Numbered from the stretch's first letter, positions 43,118 through 54,505 are shown. The stretch: 64,000 nt of DNA from Cercis canadensis (GCA_003255065.1 QAOA01006734.1:1208488-1272487), one strand, 5' to 3'. Notes: generated by a model from the sequence alone, not told the origin. Program-made: numbers and translations.

Positions 43118-43360
43118 ATGTTGAAGAAACGAAAATAAAGGGTAGGACTTGGACTAGCCTAGCCGACTAAGACTTTGGACTAGGACTAGGACTAGGACTA
43201 GGTGGTGGCTCTTTCGCCTATGCTAGGGTCGCCTAGGCCCGGCCCTTTCCAAACCTGAGCCCAAGGTTAAAGCCCAACCCTCCCTTTATTTGAAATTGGA
43301 TGGTCAAATAAGAAAAAGAGGACAACATCAACATGTATTTTTAATAAGATTAAAATATGT
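43118..43360. repeat. Second copy of the 240-bp direct duplication
   Basis: Pairs with 42880-43116. It carries one more GGACTA unit in the ACTAGGACTAGG microsatellite-like stretch. It lies just upstream of the OTU gene, next to the MULE at 43.4 kb. Confidence 0.95.
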
Positions 43361-43400
43361 TGCAACTCCTGACCCAACGTGGTTCTTATAGTTTTTTTTT

Positions 43401-46400
43401 GGGTTAATTTTTTAAAATAATACAAAAATAATAAATAAGTATAGAAAAGGATTATTGTTGAAATAATTTATCAAAATATATCACTTTTAAATATTTTATT
43501 TAGTGTAACTAGATAAAGGAGAAAATATTATTTTGCATTACAACGTTTTACTTAAAAAAATATTACAACAAAATAGAGTTTTACCAATCAAAAAACTGCT
43601 CGGAACCTTAAAGAATGCTGAATTATTTTAGCATTTCTATATATAAAACGCTGAAATGATTCAGCATTTTATATATAGAAACGCTGAATCATTTAAGCGT
43701 TTTATATATAGAAATGCTGAAATGATTTTTTGAAAACGTAACATTTCAAAGCTTCAAAAATAGAAAAGACGTCATAATTTCATTTCAACATTTTTCTAAT
43801 TAAAACGTTGAATTGTTTTAGCGTTTCTTTACATAAAATGTTGAATCATTTTAGCGTTTTTTATCAAAAAAACATTATTATGACAAAATAGCATTTTTAA
43901 GCATGACAGATGAGAGAGGTGTGCTGCAGCGTTTTCAACGTGATAATTTAGCATTTTTTTATGAAAAATATATTTTTTTTCTATTGGAACACACTACTTT
44001 TCTACTGGAACACGCTTGAACAAGTTTGATTGTCCTATAAATACCATTTCCTCAAACTGGTTTTTCATATTTGCTTAATGGTGAGTTATGAGATTGATAG
44101 AGAAATATTGTAAAATTGTTTTGAAGTACTGAAAGAGTGTGAGTTTGTGATAGTTGAGAGTAAAAATTGAAACGCTTAAAAGTTATTAGGGTATATGTAA
44201 ATTATCATTTTACTATAAAATTATAGATAATAATATTTAAAAAGTGTTAAATATGTGTAGATGTATATAATTTTTACTGTTATTGAACTTATGTTTGATG
44301 TTGGATTATGTTGATTTAGTGAAACGAAATAACTTGGTAAACTAGTTATTGAAATTAAGCTTTGTGAAATCTAGATTGATATGTGTTATTGATTATTTAA
44401 GAAGAATATGCTTCTATTGGTTTAATATAATCAGATATACAATGGACCTTAATGTGTCATGTATGATGGTGCAATGCCCGTTAGTTTGAACCTGAATAAC
44501 ATATATGAATTACAATATCTCCAACTTATTGTTTATTGTAAATTGGGTCGTTCAACAAATAAAGTTAGTGACAAGATTATTTATAGATTTTCGATATCTA
44601 TAAATCTATTATTTTATAAAGTTATTGAATTAGTTTGTGATGATGATGTTTGAAAGTCATGGTCAACATTAATCTCTTGGTGCAATTAAAATATTTGTGG
44701 AGACTGTAGTTATGGATGGTGGAGATGCTGGAAATAGTGGCCAATCGGAAGCTGTTGATGCGAGTGACCATTATTCATTCTCGAATTCATATCATTTATA
44801 TAGTCAAACAATGATAAAAACATAACATTGTAATCAACCGAAACTTGGTTTATATGAATTTTAGTATGATTTGGCTAATTATAGTCAAACTCGTATCTCT
44901 GAAGAAGGCTGTGTATATGAATGTAATGATGTTTGGCTCGGTTCGGATGCTTAGCCAAGGACAATTGAAAAATATGAAGCTGGAGGTAGTAAACGTGTGT
45001 GTCTCAGGGCCTCACCACTCTACTAATGCATATATATACTCTCTATCTATTTGCATTGGCTTAACAAATGAAATTGTGTCAAATCCAACCCTTTTTCATA
45101 TACCGCATAAATCTCTCATTAGGCAACGGGATCCTGTGAGTGCGAAGGCGCACCTGTATCGATGTCTAGCATGAACCAAAGTAATAATTATTACCACAAA
45201 TTGAAACAATAAATCAACCACACCAATTTAACATTATTAACAATAAATTTAAATTATCATATTAACTATACCAATATTATAATTACTAACTTAAAATTCA
45301 AACTCTAGTAATTTAAACAAACAAATGTACTATATCAATTTAACAATAATAAACAACAATTTTAATTACTAAATCTAATATATTAATTTAACAATTATAA
45401 AACAAACATTTAAACTAACAAATCTATTATATCAATTTAATAATAATTAACAATAATGTATAATAAAAAATCACCTCGACTATTTTTACAAATACTAACA
45501 AAAATTACAACTTATTTAACATTTACTACCTAAAAATCAATTTCATAGTTATTAAGCGAAAAAGTAAACTAACAAATCTACTATATAAATTTAATAATTA
45601 TTAAGCACAAAAATAAACTAACTCATCTATACTAAAAATTTAACTTTTTCAATTTATATTACTTAATGAAAAAATGTACTAATCTCGTGGTTTTATGTCT
45701 CAGTAGAAATATGGTATGGTTGTAATGTTAACACTTAATTGTCCTCAGGTCTAAGCAAAATAACTTCACATTGTATGATCTTCAAGTTAAAGTAAGACAC
45801 AAAACATATCTTCAAAAAGCTAAAATAAAAGTGAAGATAATAGCAAATGTAAGATAAAAAATGCTTAAATGGAAGTGAAAGAGGCTAAGAAAAGAGGAAG
45901 AAGGAAGAAGATGAGTTGAAAACGCTAAAAAGAAATGCAAAGGAAATGCTAAAATGTAATGAAAGGGAAGCAAATGGAATTTAAAAAGGAAGCACCAGAT
46001 GGGAGGTGGGTGAGGGGCTGTTGAGAAATTGAATAGCCAATAATGGCTTGCGCCTTCTTGAGGTAAAACGCTATAATGCGTTTCAGCGTTTATTAAGTAA
46101 AACGCTGAAATATTTTAGCGTTTTATGTAAAGAAATGCTGAAACACTATTATAGCATTTTCCTAATTTTTGAGGTGTTTAACCTCCTCTGAAGCGTTTTA
46201 GTGTTTTTCAACTAAAACACTTTAATCATTTCAGCGTTTCTCTATGTAAAATGCTGAAATGATTAAGCATTTTTTGATATAAAACACTGAAATCATTTTA
46301 GCATTTGTCTTGGGAATGCTCTGTTTTGAAAATAGCATTTTCGTCATTTTAGCATTTGTCTTGGGAATGCTCTGTTTTGAAAATAGCATTTTCGGGTTTC

Positions 46401-46602
46401 GAGGCAATATTCTGATGTTTAATACATTATTTTATTGTAGCGTTTGTTTAAGTAAAATATTGTAATACAAAGTAGCGTTTTATTTTTTTGTCCGATAACT
46501 ATGAATAAAATAATCAAAAGTAACCCATTTTGATAAATTGTTTTAACAGTAACCATTTTCTATATTTATTTATTACTTTTGTATTATTTTAGTAAATTTG
46601 CC
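43401..46602. mobile_element. 3.2-kb MULE with palindrome-rich terminal inverted repeats and decayed transposase
   Basis: The two ends are inverted copies: the left end opens GGGTTAATTTTTTAAAATAA and the complement of the right end opens GGCAAATTTACTAAAATAAT. Both continue with TACAAAA(A/G)TAATAAATAA and then TATAGAAAA.. for roughly 200 bases. Inside each end lie many short palindromic units of the type AAACGCTGAAATGATT / AGCGTTT (43615-43870 and 46060-46440). The flanking 9-mers (TTTTTTTTT and ATTTTTTTC) match 7 of 9, so the target duplication is weak. The middle holds transposase relics. The TATAAATA near 44034 could be the old transposase promoter. Confidence 0.75.
44440..45175 (+). pseudogene. 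Decayed MuDR-type transposase N-terminal relic
   Basis: Sequence from 44440 reads in fragments across frames. After ATGGACCTTAATGTG (MDLNV) the frame shifts to MYDGAMPVSLNLNN.. with LQLIVYCKLG and FYKVIELVCDDDV, then meets a stop at 44651-44653. Another frame continues MFESHGQHQSLGAIKIFVE. The YCKLG..DDDV-MF..IKIFVE succession is like the N-terminal region of plant MURA-type transposases. Stops and frameshifts make it inactive, and no DDE catalytic domain remains. Identification rests on motif spacing from memory. Confidence 0.5.
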
Positions 46603-46777
46603 ATTTTTTTCGTAGATTTGGAGCTTTTAATTTTTTTTTTTAATTGAGTCCAACAATTTATGTTATAATTCGTTAATTTGGTAATAATGTGGCAATAATT
46701 AATTTGACATGACAACCACGTGGCATCATATGGGCTTTTCCATTCATCACTAGTCGTACCCAAAATCTCATCCTCGT

Positions 46778-47804
46778 TTTTCTCAAGGACAAAACTTAGG
46801 TAAAGTTTCATAGGTGCTGGTGGTGCTGTTCTCCTATTAGAACATTACATGTGTATTAATTTTACAACTCAACACCACGTCATCTCTCTCTTAATATTTT
46901 TTAAAATAACACATTGACCCCAACATCTAATTTCTTTTTCTTTCTCACCTAGCACTGCTTCCTTTCTTCCTTCTGCAACAATGACTGCCAATTTATATCC
47001 TCCTCTGCTCAAAAGGGAATTTAAATCATCGTGTTACAATCATTAACAAGATAATCAGAATTCCAAAAGAAAAGGAAAAAAACCCGCGTTTGCCCACTAG
47101 TAGGAAACAAAAATTGTATAACGCAAGAGAGTTCCGAAACTTAAGCTTCCAACCTAACTAAGAATGGTGTACTGTTGCATTTATTCTATCAGAAGGTTTC
47201 TACAAGTGCATGATACCGCCTATTTTCAATTTTATTTATGTTTCCGCAATTTCGCAGCAACCAAACAGAAAATAGCAAGTTGAATTCAGATTCTGTGTAG
47301 TACCGATTCCCAAATAATTACCGCGCCCCAACGACGTCGCAACAAATGTCATCCGCTCGTGTATGCTGCTTCTCAATGTGAAGCGCCTCTAGGTTTCAAA
47401 AAGAAAGTTTCTCTCTTTCTCTATGCATGTGCCCTGTCTCTATTTTGTGTCTTTGAGATCTAACTCCAACGCAAACGTATTTTTCTCTGCTGGTAAAATG
47501 TCAAATCAAGTACATTTAACACGAGAATATTTTGCCATTCTCAGCAGTTCTTATCCAAAGTAGAATTGCTTTAATAAAATAGTCTATAAATTGGCAGCCA
47601 TTGTTGCAGAAGAAATGATGGATGGAGTAGTGGGTGAGAAAGAAAAAGAAATTAGGTGTTGGGGTCTATGTGATATTTTGAGAAATATTAAGAGAGAGAT
47701 GAGGTGATGCTGAGTTATAAAATTAATACATATGTAATGTTCTAATAGGAGAACAATACTATCAACACCTATGAAACTTTACCTAAGTTTTGTCCTTTTC
47801 TCAA
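46778..47804. mobile_element. 1.0-kb non-autonomous MULE with perfect 9-bp target duplication
   Basis: The element spans 46787-47795, flanked by TTTTCTCAA at 46778-46786 and 47796-47804. Terminal inverted repeats begin GGACAAAACTTAGGTAAAGT and run about 200 bases, through GTTCTCCTATTAGAACATTA, CACCxCATCTCTCTCTTAAT and CTTCTGCAACAATGxCTGCC, with a few percent divergence. There is no transposase frame. The unique centre (about 47010-47580) could be captured host DNA (Pack-MULE style), but nothing in it is recognisable as a gene fragment. Long inverted repeats plus a 9-bp duplication are the Mutator hallmark. Confidence 0.93.
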
Positions 47805-49154
47805 TTCGGTATTTCTTGTGGCCTTTTCCATTCTTGCTCATTAATGATAGCCTTTGAATTTGGGGCAAAGGTAGAGTTGAGAAAATAAGCTATGCCCGAT
47901 GGGGTAGCCCATAAAATAGAAGATTGGGCCAAATAAATGCTAGTTTGAATATAATTAGGCTAACCTAACCCAACCCAAATTAGCATGCCGCACATTCAAG
48001 ATTTGGGTCAGGACAGGTTGACCTTTTTTTTTTTAGAATATTGTAGTAAGTGTTATTTGGAAATTAGAAGTATACACTATTACAAATTGTTTAAATATTT
48101 ATATATCTTTATTTTAAATGTACACTTATATACACTTTTTTATATATCTTTGATTTTTTATTTTAATTTTATTTATTACTTTATGCATATATTTTTTTTT
48201 TGTTCAATTAGATTCATTAACAAGTTAGCTTACAATAGCTAAAATAACTAAAGAAAAAAGCTTGAACATTTATTAGTTTTTAGCTTATTTATAAATAAAA
48301 ATAATTCAAAAAAAAAAGAAGAGCTGGCCATTTTAACCCGTAGCTCATAAAGAGCCAAACTGAATTAACAATATGCTAGCCCAAATAAAAATTAGCCAGA
48401 CCCAAATTAGCCACAGCCCGACCAAACTAGGCCAAAACAGGCTGGGCTCGTTTCCCAGCTCGCAAAGGGGACTGCTGAGAGAAGCTTGAAAAAACACAGT
48501 TCAAGAAAAAGAAAGTGAAAGGGAGAAAACAAAAATAAATAAATGGGTAGGTTGAATATCCAAATGGGTGCAGTCCTGTTCTCAATAGCAGACGCTGTTG
48601 CAAAGATCAAAACAGAGGCTCAACGATGAGACACAAAGTCACCTTGAATCGGTAATTAAAAGGAAGCAATTATTTAACGAAGTTCCTTTGCCATAGAAAG
48701 CCTGGTGAAGATGCAAGGAAGAGATCTGAAAAAGCAAAGAAGAAGAAGAAGGGGGAACAACACACAACAACTTTCTCTCTATTTTGGGGTGGATGCAGAG
48801 CGAACCGCATTAAGAAGCCAAAACAGGAAACAGAGCCAAGAGAGTGAGGTCTGACTGTGAGAGGTGGAAGACCAATGAGTTGCCATGATGGTCAGCCACG
48901 TCAACACGTTGCAGGTCACGCGGGCACCACGTCAAACTAATTATTGCCACATAAATCACGTCATCACACGAAGTTATAACAAATAATTGATAGAATAAAC
49001 CTAATTCTAAATTTTTAATATTTAAAAGATCCACATAAAAATACTATAAGACCCCATTAAAAATGAAGTCAAATTATAAAAAAATTATAATATATTTTAA
49101 CCTTTTAATAAATTTTTAATTAAAAATAAAGTCTCTAATTCTACTTAGTGCTTA
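47805..49154. other. Intergenic between mobile elements
   Basis: AT-rich. 47880-48440 contains words rich in AGCCCA/GGCCC and their complements, possibly a degraded element, but no ends were found. A small frame at 48544-48630 (MGRLNIQMGAVLFSIADAVA..) is too short to call a gene. Confidence 0.35.
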
Positions 49155-50656
49155 CGAAGCTAAGGGTTAATTTATTAAAATAATAAAAAAATACATAAAT
49201 AAGTTATTGTTAAAACTATTTAAGAAAATAAATTATTTTAAATACATTGAAATGATTATAAAATACGCTAAAATTATTTTAACGTGTTCTTATGAGACAC
49301 GTTGAAATTATTTTAGCATGTCTAAAATAACATATTTTCATAAATAATTTTAACAATAACCTTTATATATATATATAGAGTCATTCTTTTGAATAATGTA
49401 GATTTGCAAAATATTTATACAACTACCGCACATTTGAAACAATTTCCTTAACTACGGCAGTTTTTTTTTTTTTGTCCTGTTGAGTGTCGCATTTTTGACA
49501 AATAGTAGAGTGTCAAATTTTTGCTGAAGCTCATGTGGAGTGCCGCACTTTGGGAATTTTTTTTTTTTCTTTTTACTTTTCATGAAGAGTGTCACATTTT
49601 AACCAAGTGAGAGTCGAATTTTGGGGTAGAGAACATTTGGAGTGCTGCAGTATGGTAGTGCGGCACTCCACATGTTCTCCACCCCAAAGTTCGACTCCCC
49701 ATGTGCTATCCGTGAACTCAAAATTCGACTCCAAGTGCTACGGTCCCAGCAGAAGAAGAAAAAAGAAGAATGCCAATTGAGATTTGGGTTTTCTCTGGTA
49801 GTTCCTCTTACTTTTCAGGAAAATGTACTGTTATGAAGTATGAACAGTTTCTTTGAGAACCTACTCTTTCCTATTCATGCACATCAGAACTATATCCTTT
49901 GCCAGCAATTCAAAGCTAGTTTCCACCTCATCTTGGTAAATATAAAGGCCAAGTTCATAAAAATGGTTGATAACAATTTGTTTATGACCAAATTGAAAAT
50001 GACACAGCTGAACTTTGGAGTTTATAATTTGCACCCAAATTCCCTTCATTTTAATTGTTGTGTTTTTTGTTACTGAAATTGAAACATTGACCACCAAACA
50101 GAGAAACTAAGATAGTAAAGTTTTCCCCTTTGTTCTTAGATAGCACCTGAAATCATGAACCACAAGCCGCAAAGCTGTTGAATGAGTGACCCAAAACTCA
50201 TTTATGATTTATCCTCACCAAAGCAGCAAAGCCGCATATCAGCACTTGGAGTCGAATTTTGAGTTCACGGATAGCACATGGGGAGTCGAACTTTGGGGTG
50301 GAGAACATGTGGAGTGCTGCACTACCATAGTGCGGCACTTCACATGTTTTCCACCCCAAAATTCGACTCTCACTTGGTTAAAATGCGACACTCTTTATGA
50401 AAAGTAAAAAAAAAAAATTCTCAAAGTGCGGCACTCCGCATGAGTTTCAACATAAATTCGACACTCTACTATTTGTCAAAAATGCGACACTCAACAGGAA
50501 AAAAAAAAAAAAAACTGCCGTAGTTAAGGAAATTGTTTCAAATGTGCAGTAGCTGTGTAAATATTTTGCAAATCTGTATTATTTAAAAGAATGACTCATA
50601 TATATATATATATATTTTTTTTTTTTGCATTATTTCTGTCATTTAACCGAAGCTAA
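49155..50656. mobile_element. Small MULE-related MITE, split by a nested insertion, perfect 9-bp duplication
   Basis: The outer element spans 49164-50647, flanked by CGAAGCTAA at 49155-49163 and 50648-50656. Its left end GGGTTAATTTATTAAAATAA resembles the left end of the 3.2-kb MULE at 43401, and its right end (complement GTTAAATGACAGAAATAATG) is a diverged partner. Inner parts also match inverted: TTATTGTTAAAA near 49203 against TTTTAACAATAA near 49349. Without the nested element at 49378-50597 it would be only about 260 bases long, a typical MITE. Confidence 0.88.
49378..50597. mobile_element. 1.2-kb palindromic element nested in the MITE
   Basis: The inverted arms are 49378 to about 49740 and about 50238 to 50597. 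They begin GAGTCATTCTTTTxAATAAT and share ATTTGCAAAATATTTA, CATTTGAAACAATTTCCTTA and ACTACGGCAG. The arms then run through degenerate units with the same GTCGCATTTT / GTCGAATTTT / GTGCCGCACTTT vocabulary as the 500-bp element in the OTU intron, so the two are one family. Each arm also holds an internal palindrome around GAGTGCTGCA..TGCGGCACTCC. The 500-base loop has no recognised gene. Flanks are ATATATATA on both sides, consistent with a 9-bp duplication but uninformative because both lie in TA repeats. Confidence 0.9.
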
Positions 50657-52292
50657 TGGACAGAGGCTGTACTCTTTTGTAGAGAAAACAAAAGGACTGA
50701 GTAACACTAACACAGAAGCAGAGAGCTCCTCCTCAAAGAGCATTGTTGTCTGTATTCTAATTCCAGAATCAATAATCCATATACTTTCTAGTTCTTTGCT
50801 ACGGAGTAGGGAGTACGGACGCATGTTGCTTTTATAGGTGTAAGATGTAGAGGCCCAATTGCTACCACATAGACGTTCCCATGAGTCTGACCCAAATTCA
50901 GATGGGCCTAGTTCAGTTCAATCTATAGGGCCGAAGTCAAATGAGGAGTTGACCAAGAAAAGTCAAATCTTGATTATGATAAAAGTGGACTAGTGTCGAA
51001 GAAGAAGAACCAACTCGAGTTAACTTCACTGTTAAAGCATGGTTTAAGCAGATAGGTTTGAAACTTTGAAGTAAGAATAAACAGTATCGTCTGAGTCGTC
51101 TCAGACTATACTTTTTCCTTCTAGCAAATTCTGACTTTCAAGTTGACATTCCCTTCCCCTTAATTTGATACTAAATAAATGATGTCAATGAATCCCATGT
51201 GTCATGGATATGCTTACTCGGATATATACAAGAAGAATTCTTGATCATGCTGATGATGCTGAGCCAAGGAATTTATACCCAAGGAAGTTGGAATCATAAT
51301 TGGGAAAAGATCAAATTCTAATGGCAACTATAAGATTTTCATAACATCCTCACCAATTTTGAAGACAAGTTAAGAATCCCTTCAATATCCAAAGGGCCAA
51401 TACTCATAGGTTTGCATTGCAGGACCTTACAACTGTTATCGTATTCCATGAATCTGATGCGGGGACCAAAGTCAGAAAAGTGAAATGAATTGGATAAACT
51501 CTATCTTCCTCCACATCAGCCACGCAACCCAGAACCTTACAGAACAGAACCGTATGCAACATGTTACAGAAACAAGAGGGTGGTGAGAGATCAGATAACA
51601 AGAACATACCACATCATTCATTACACAGAGCAATTGGTTCTAAACTACATTACTGTAAACATAATCATTTCCTTTCTTTCTTTCTTTCTTTCTTTATTAT
51701 TTCCCTTTATTTGTTCTAACTTTTTCTTTGAAAGAAAAATGGATGGGTAGGCTTTTCTTGAACTAGTACTGCAATGACTGGCTTACATAGCATGCAAATG
51801 ACACTTGGACTCATTTTCCTCTTATGGGTCTCTGACTTTATATAATTATTATTCTAATAATTTGATATTTGATTCCATTCTTCTGGCAAATTTTGTCGAC
51901 AACGCAACATGGGTATTGTCAATTGTGCCACCTGCCTCAAAGAAGTTTGTATATAATTAAATATTAGAATAATGTTCTTGATGCTGCGAACCATGGCCGA
52001 AAGAGTTTTCGGTTAATTTTTTACACAATATTGTTCTTATTCCAGCACTGATTGCTCGTACGGACCCTTGAAGAGATTTGAATTATCAATTACAGTGTGA
52101 TGCTAAAGCCTAAATGCAACTTGTTCATGGGCAGGGTCACCATCGCCAAATGATCAGGGAGCATTTTCCCTTATCCAAACAAATATCTCAAAGGAACTTT
52201 CTCTTTCTCTTTCCTATCCATTTAACTATAATTGAATTACTTTTTTCATTTTTCTGGATTATATAATTTAATCCACTAACCTTACCATCCAC
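50657..52292. other. Intergenic upstream of the CCMC glutaredoxin
   Basis: AT-rich. It includes a (CTTT)n tract at about 51672-51694. No recognised coding exon. The right edge is the promoter of the gene at 52485. Confidence 0.45.
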
Positions 52293-52300
52293 TATAAATA
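52293..52300 (+). promoter_or_regulatory. TATA box of the CCMC glutaredoxin
   Basis: TATAAATA in the context CCACTATAAATAGGAGG, 192 bases before the start codon, leaving a probable 5' UTR of about 150 bases. Confidence 0.75.
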
Positions 52301-52484
52301 GGAGGTGATGAAATCTCAAAGTCCATCACAGCAAAGCCTTAGCGAACAATTACACAAGCTTCCTACACTCATCTTGCTCAATCTCCCAGCTTTCTGGGAA
52401 ATGTTTTGAATACATTTCAGCTTCATAGAGTGTCCAGCTCTTATATTCATTACCTTGTAGAGTTAGCTAAGAGAGCTTACAGAA

Positions 52485-52793
52485 ATGGATAGAGTAAAGG
52501 ATTTGGCATCAAAGAAAGCTGCTGTTATATTTACCAAGAGCTCATGTTGCATGTGCCACAGCATCAAGCAACTGTTCTATGAGCTAGGAGCAAGCCCTGC
52601 GGAGCATGAGCTTGACAAAGATCTCTATGGAAGGGAAATGGAGTGGGCTTTACGAAGTATGGGCTGTAACCCTTCAGTCCCAGCAGTGTTCATAGGTGGA
52701 AAATTTGTAGGCTCAGCAAAAGATATCATATCTCTCCATGTTGATGGGTCTTTGAAGCAAATGCTCATGGATGCAAAGGCTATCTGGTTTTAG
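52485..52793 (+). CDS. CC-type (ROXY) glutaredoxin, CCMC active site (GRXC11-like)
   Basis: Intronless, 102 residues, start MDRVKDLASKKAAVIFTKSS. The active site CCMC keeps both CxxC cysteines. Conserved parts are [40 protein letters not shown] and SLHVDGSLKQMLMDAKAIWF. The end AIWF sits where Arabidopsis GRXC11 (At3g62950, from memory) has AIWL, the class I hydrophobic tail. The whole protein is collinear with that sequence. It sits two positions from OTU5 in Arabidopsis terms, supporting orthology. Probable role: TGA-factor-linked transcriptional adaptor. Redox activity is plausible from the intact CxxC but is often weak in CC-type proteins. Confidence 0.95.
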   Translation: MDRVKDLASKKAAVIFTKSSCCMCHSIKQLFYELGASPAEHELDKDLYGREMEWALRSMGCNPSVPAVFIGGKFVGSAKDIISLHVDGSLKQMLMDAKAIWF

Positions 52794-52927
52794 TTATACT
52801 CCCAGAAGCTCCATGTGATATATCCTATGGAAGGAGCTCTGATACAATATGTAGACAATGTTGTACAAGGGACACCCCTGGTTTTTCTCGAGTGTCCTCT
52901 TTAAAATGTATGAAAACAAGACTATAC

Positions 52928-52930
<3 letters not shown>

Positions 52931-52967
<37 letters not shown>
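52931..52967 (+). repeat. (CT)n microsatellite downstream of the CCMC glutaredoxin
   Basis: About 18 CT units, probably at the end of the 3' UTR or just beyond. Likely length-polymorphic. Confidence 0.9.
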
Positions 52968-52969
<2 letters not shown>

Positions 52970-54497
52970 GTATTTACTGAAAGGCTGATGACTAAAGCTA
53001 CTGTCTACCAGTTACATTAAACTTGATCATACGGGAGAAGAGAGCTACACTATTGTCTGAGCTGAGATGAAGAGCTATACTTAAAAAAACAAATGCAACT
53101 TTAAACTTTCTGAGATTCATCTTTAATCTCTGAAAACCTAGGAGAAACATGCTTCAGTTACACACTTTATCTAATTGCACCATTTTACATTGTTCCTTGC
53201 ACTTTTCAAATGATAATAGTCATTAAATCACTAGATTGCTAGTGAAACTGATATAGAATAAAGTCTCTCAAAGAGTATCACTTTTCATGAATAACAGAAG
53301 TTCTTCCCATCAACTCATCCACTTACTAAAAGGAATCCCCCAATGTATTACTTTAAGTATTAAGAGATAACTAGGTGTTTGATTCTTCACCACTTAATTT
53401 GGGTACCTGGTGCAAGGGATAAACCATAATATAGCACCACTAAATTTAGGGTTTTGTAGCTATGATTTAAATTTTGTTGTGAGCTAGGAACGTGCATGGC
53501 TCCTTGTTAAGCTTGAGACAGAAAGGTGATGCTAAAAATCTTTATGTCACCCTGGTTATTCCTCCATATCCATAAAGCAGGGCACTTTTCCTATTTGACT
53601 TCTATACGTGTAGACTATTCATAGACATCATTTTCTATAATGACTATCCGCGTGTAGTCAAGCCTACACTATGATGAAGTATCCAATTTGTCTACAAACT
53701 TTGTATACTGTTACATGCATGGTATATAACTATAAGCTAATAAGCTAAAATATTCATCAAATAAAACTAAAGTGTGTCTATGTATGTGTGCAGGTACATA
53801 CCCCCATGGGTGACAATGGGTACTGCGCAGTCACAGTGGCGATGAAACATGAAATTCTCTTGTTGGCATCTCAACGGGAAAAACTTTTTCACTCTAGTCG
53901 TACACGTGTATCCTGACCTACACATGTGAGAGCATGCACCATGGTGTGCTGCATCAATCTCTATATATGAATCCCATAAGCTGCTTGTGTGAGAGATGGA
54001 ATCTTACAAGTTGGGTGGGCGCAACACAACGAATCGCAGACACCGAAAGCCATCTCAGTCTCAATCTTTCTGCATAAGGATTCAAAGCAGTTGATTGTGA
54101 GAATCTGGTATAACTTGACTAGCCTCCCAGTATTTCCCCTTTTGTTACCTTTTGACAGAGAGCATTCTTTATTTTAATAAAATCTGCACAAGTTTATTAA
54201 CAAATGGTCAATAGGCAGTACACGTCTGACAAAAACGAGTAGCAGTAACAAATGGTCATAGGAAGATATTGCATTCATATGTTTGTGTAGAAGAAAGTAT
54301 TCATATCATATGGTTATAGTCTCACAGCCTGTCTACTAATTGAGGCATATGCGTGAAGCAATACTTCTTCCAACTTGTTCAGCCTAAGTGATACAAAATA
54401 GTCTTTATACAAAAGGTTGCTTTATAGTTGAGCATCTAAAAAGCACAACCTCTTTTGAATGTGCTTTGTTCAAAGAAAGCAGCCCCTAAGTTGTCCC
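52968..54497. other. Intergenic between the two plus-strand glutaredoxins
   Basis: AT-rich, no recognised coding exon or bounded element. The right edge is the promoter of the next glutaredoxin. Confidence 0.45.
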
Positions 54498-54505
54498 TAT
54501 AAATA
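54498..54505 (+). promoter_or_regulatory. TATA box of the CCLC glutaredoxin
   Basis: TATAAATA in the context TGTCCCTATAAATAGTCTAG, about 250 bases before the start codon. Confidence 0.7.

Noticed and set aside
43615..46440. Palindromic repeat units as a CRISPR array
   Set aside because: Units are variable, not evenly spaced, belong to the inverted ends of a transposon, and the DNA is plant nuclear.
47880..48440. GGCCC/AGCCC-rich stretch as an hAT element end
   Set aside because: No inverted-repeat ends or 8-bp target duplication could be found.
48544..48630. 28-codon frame MGRLNIQMGAVLFSIADAVA as a small gene
   Set aside because: Too short, no splice-linked continuation, and no recognisable family.
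52931..52967. (CT)n run as a regulatory element
   Set aside because: It lies downstream of the glutaredoxin stop codon and is best explained as a simple microsatellite.
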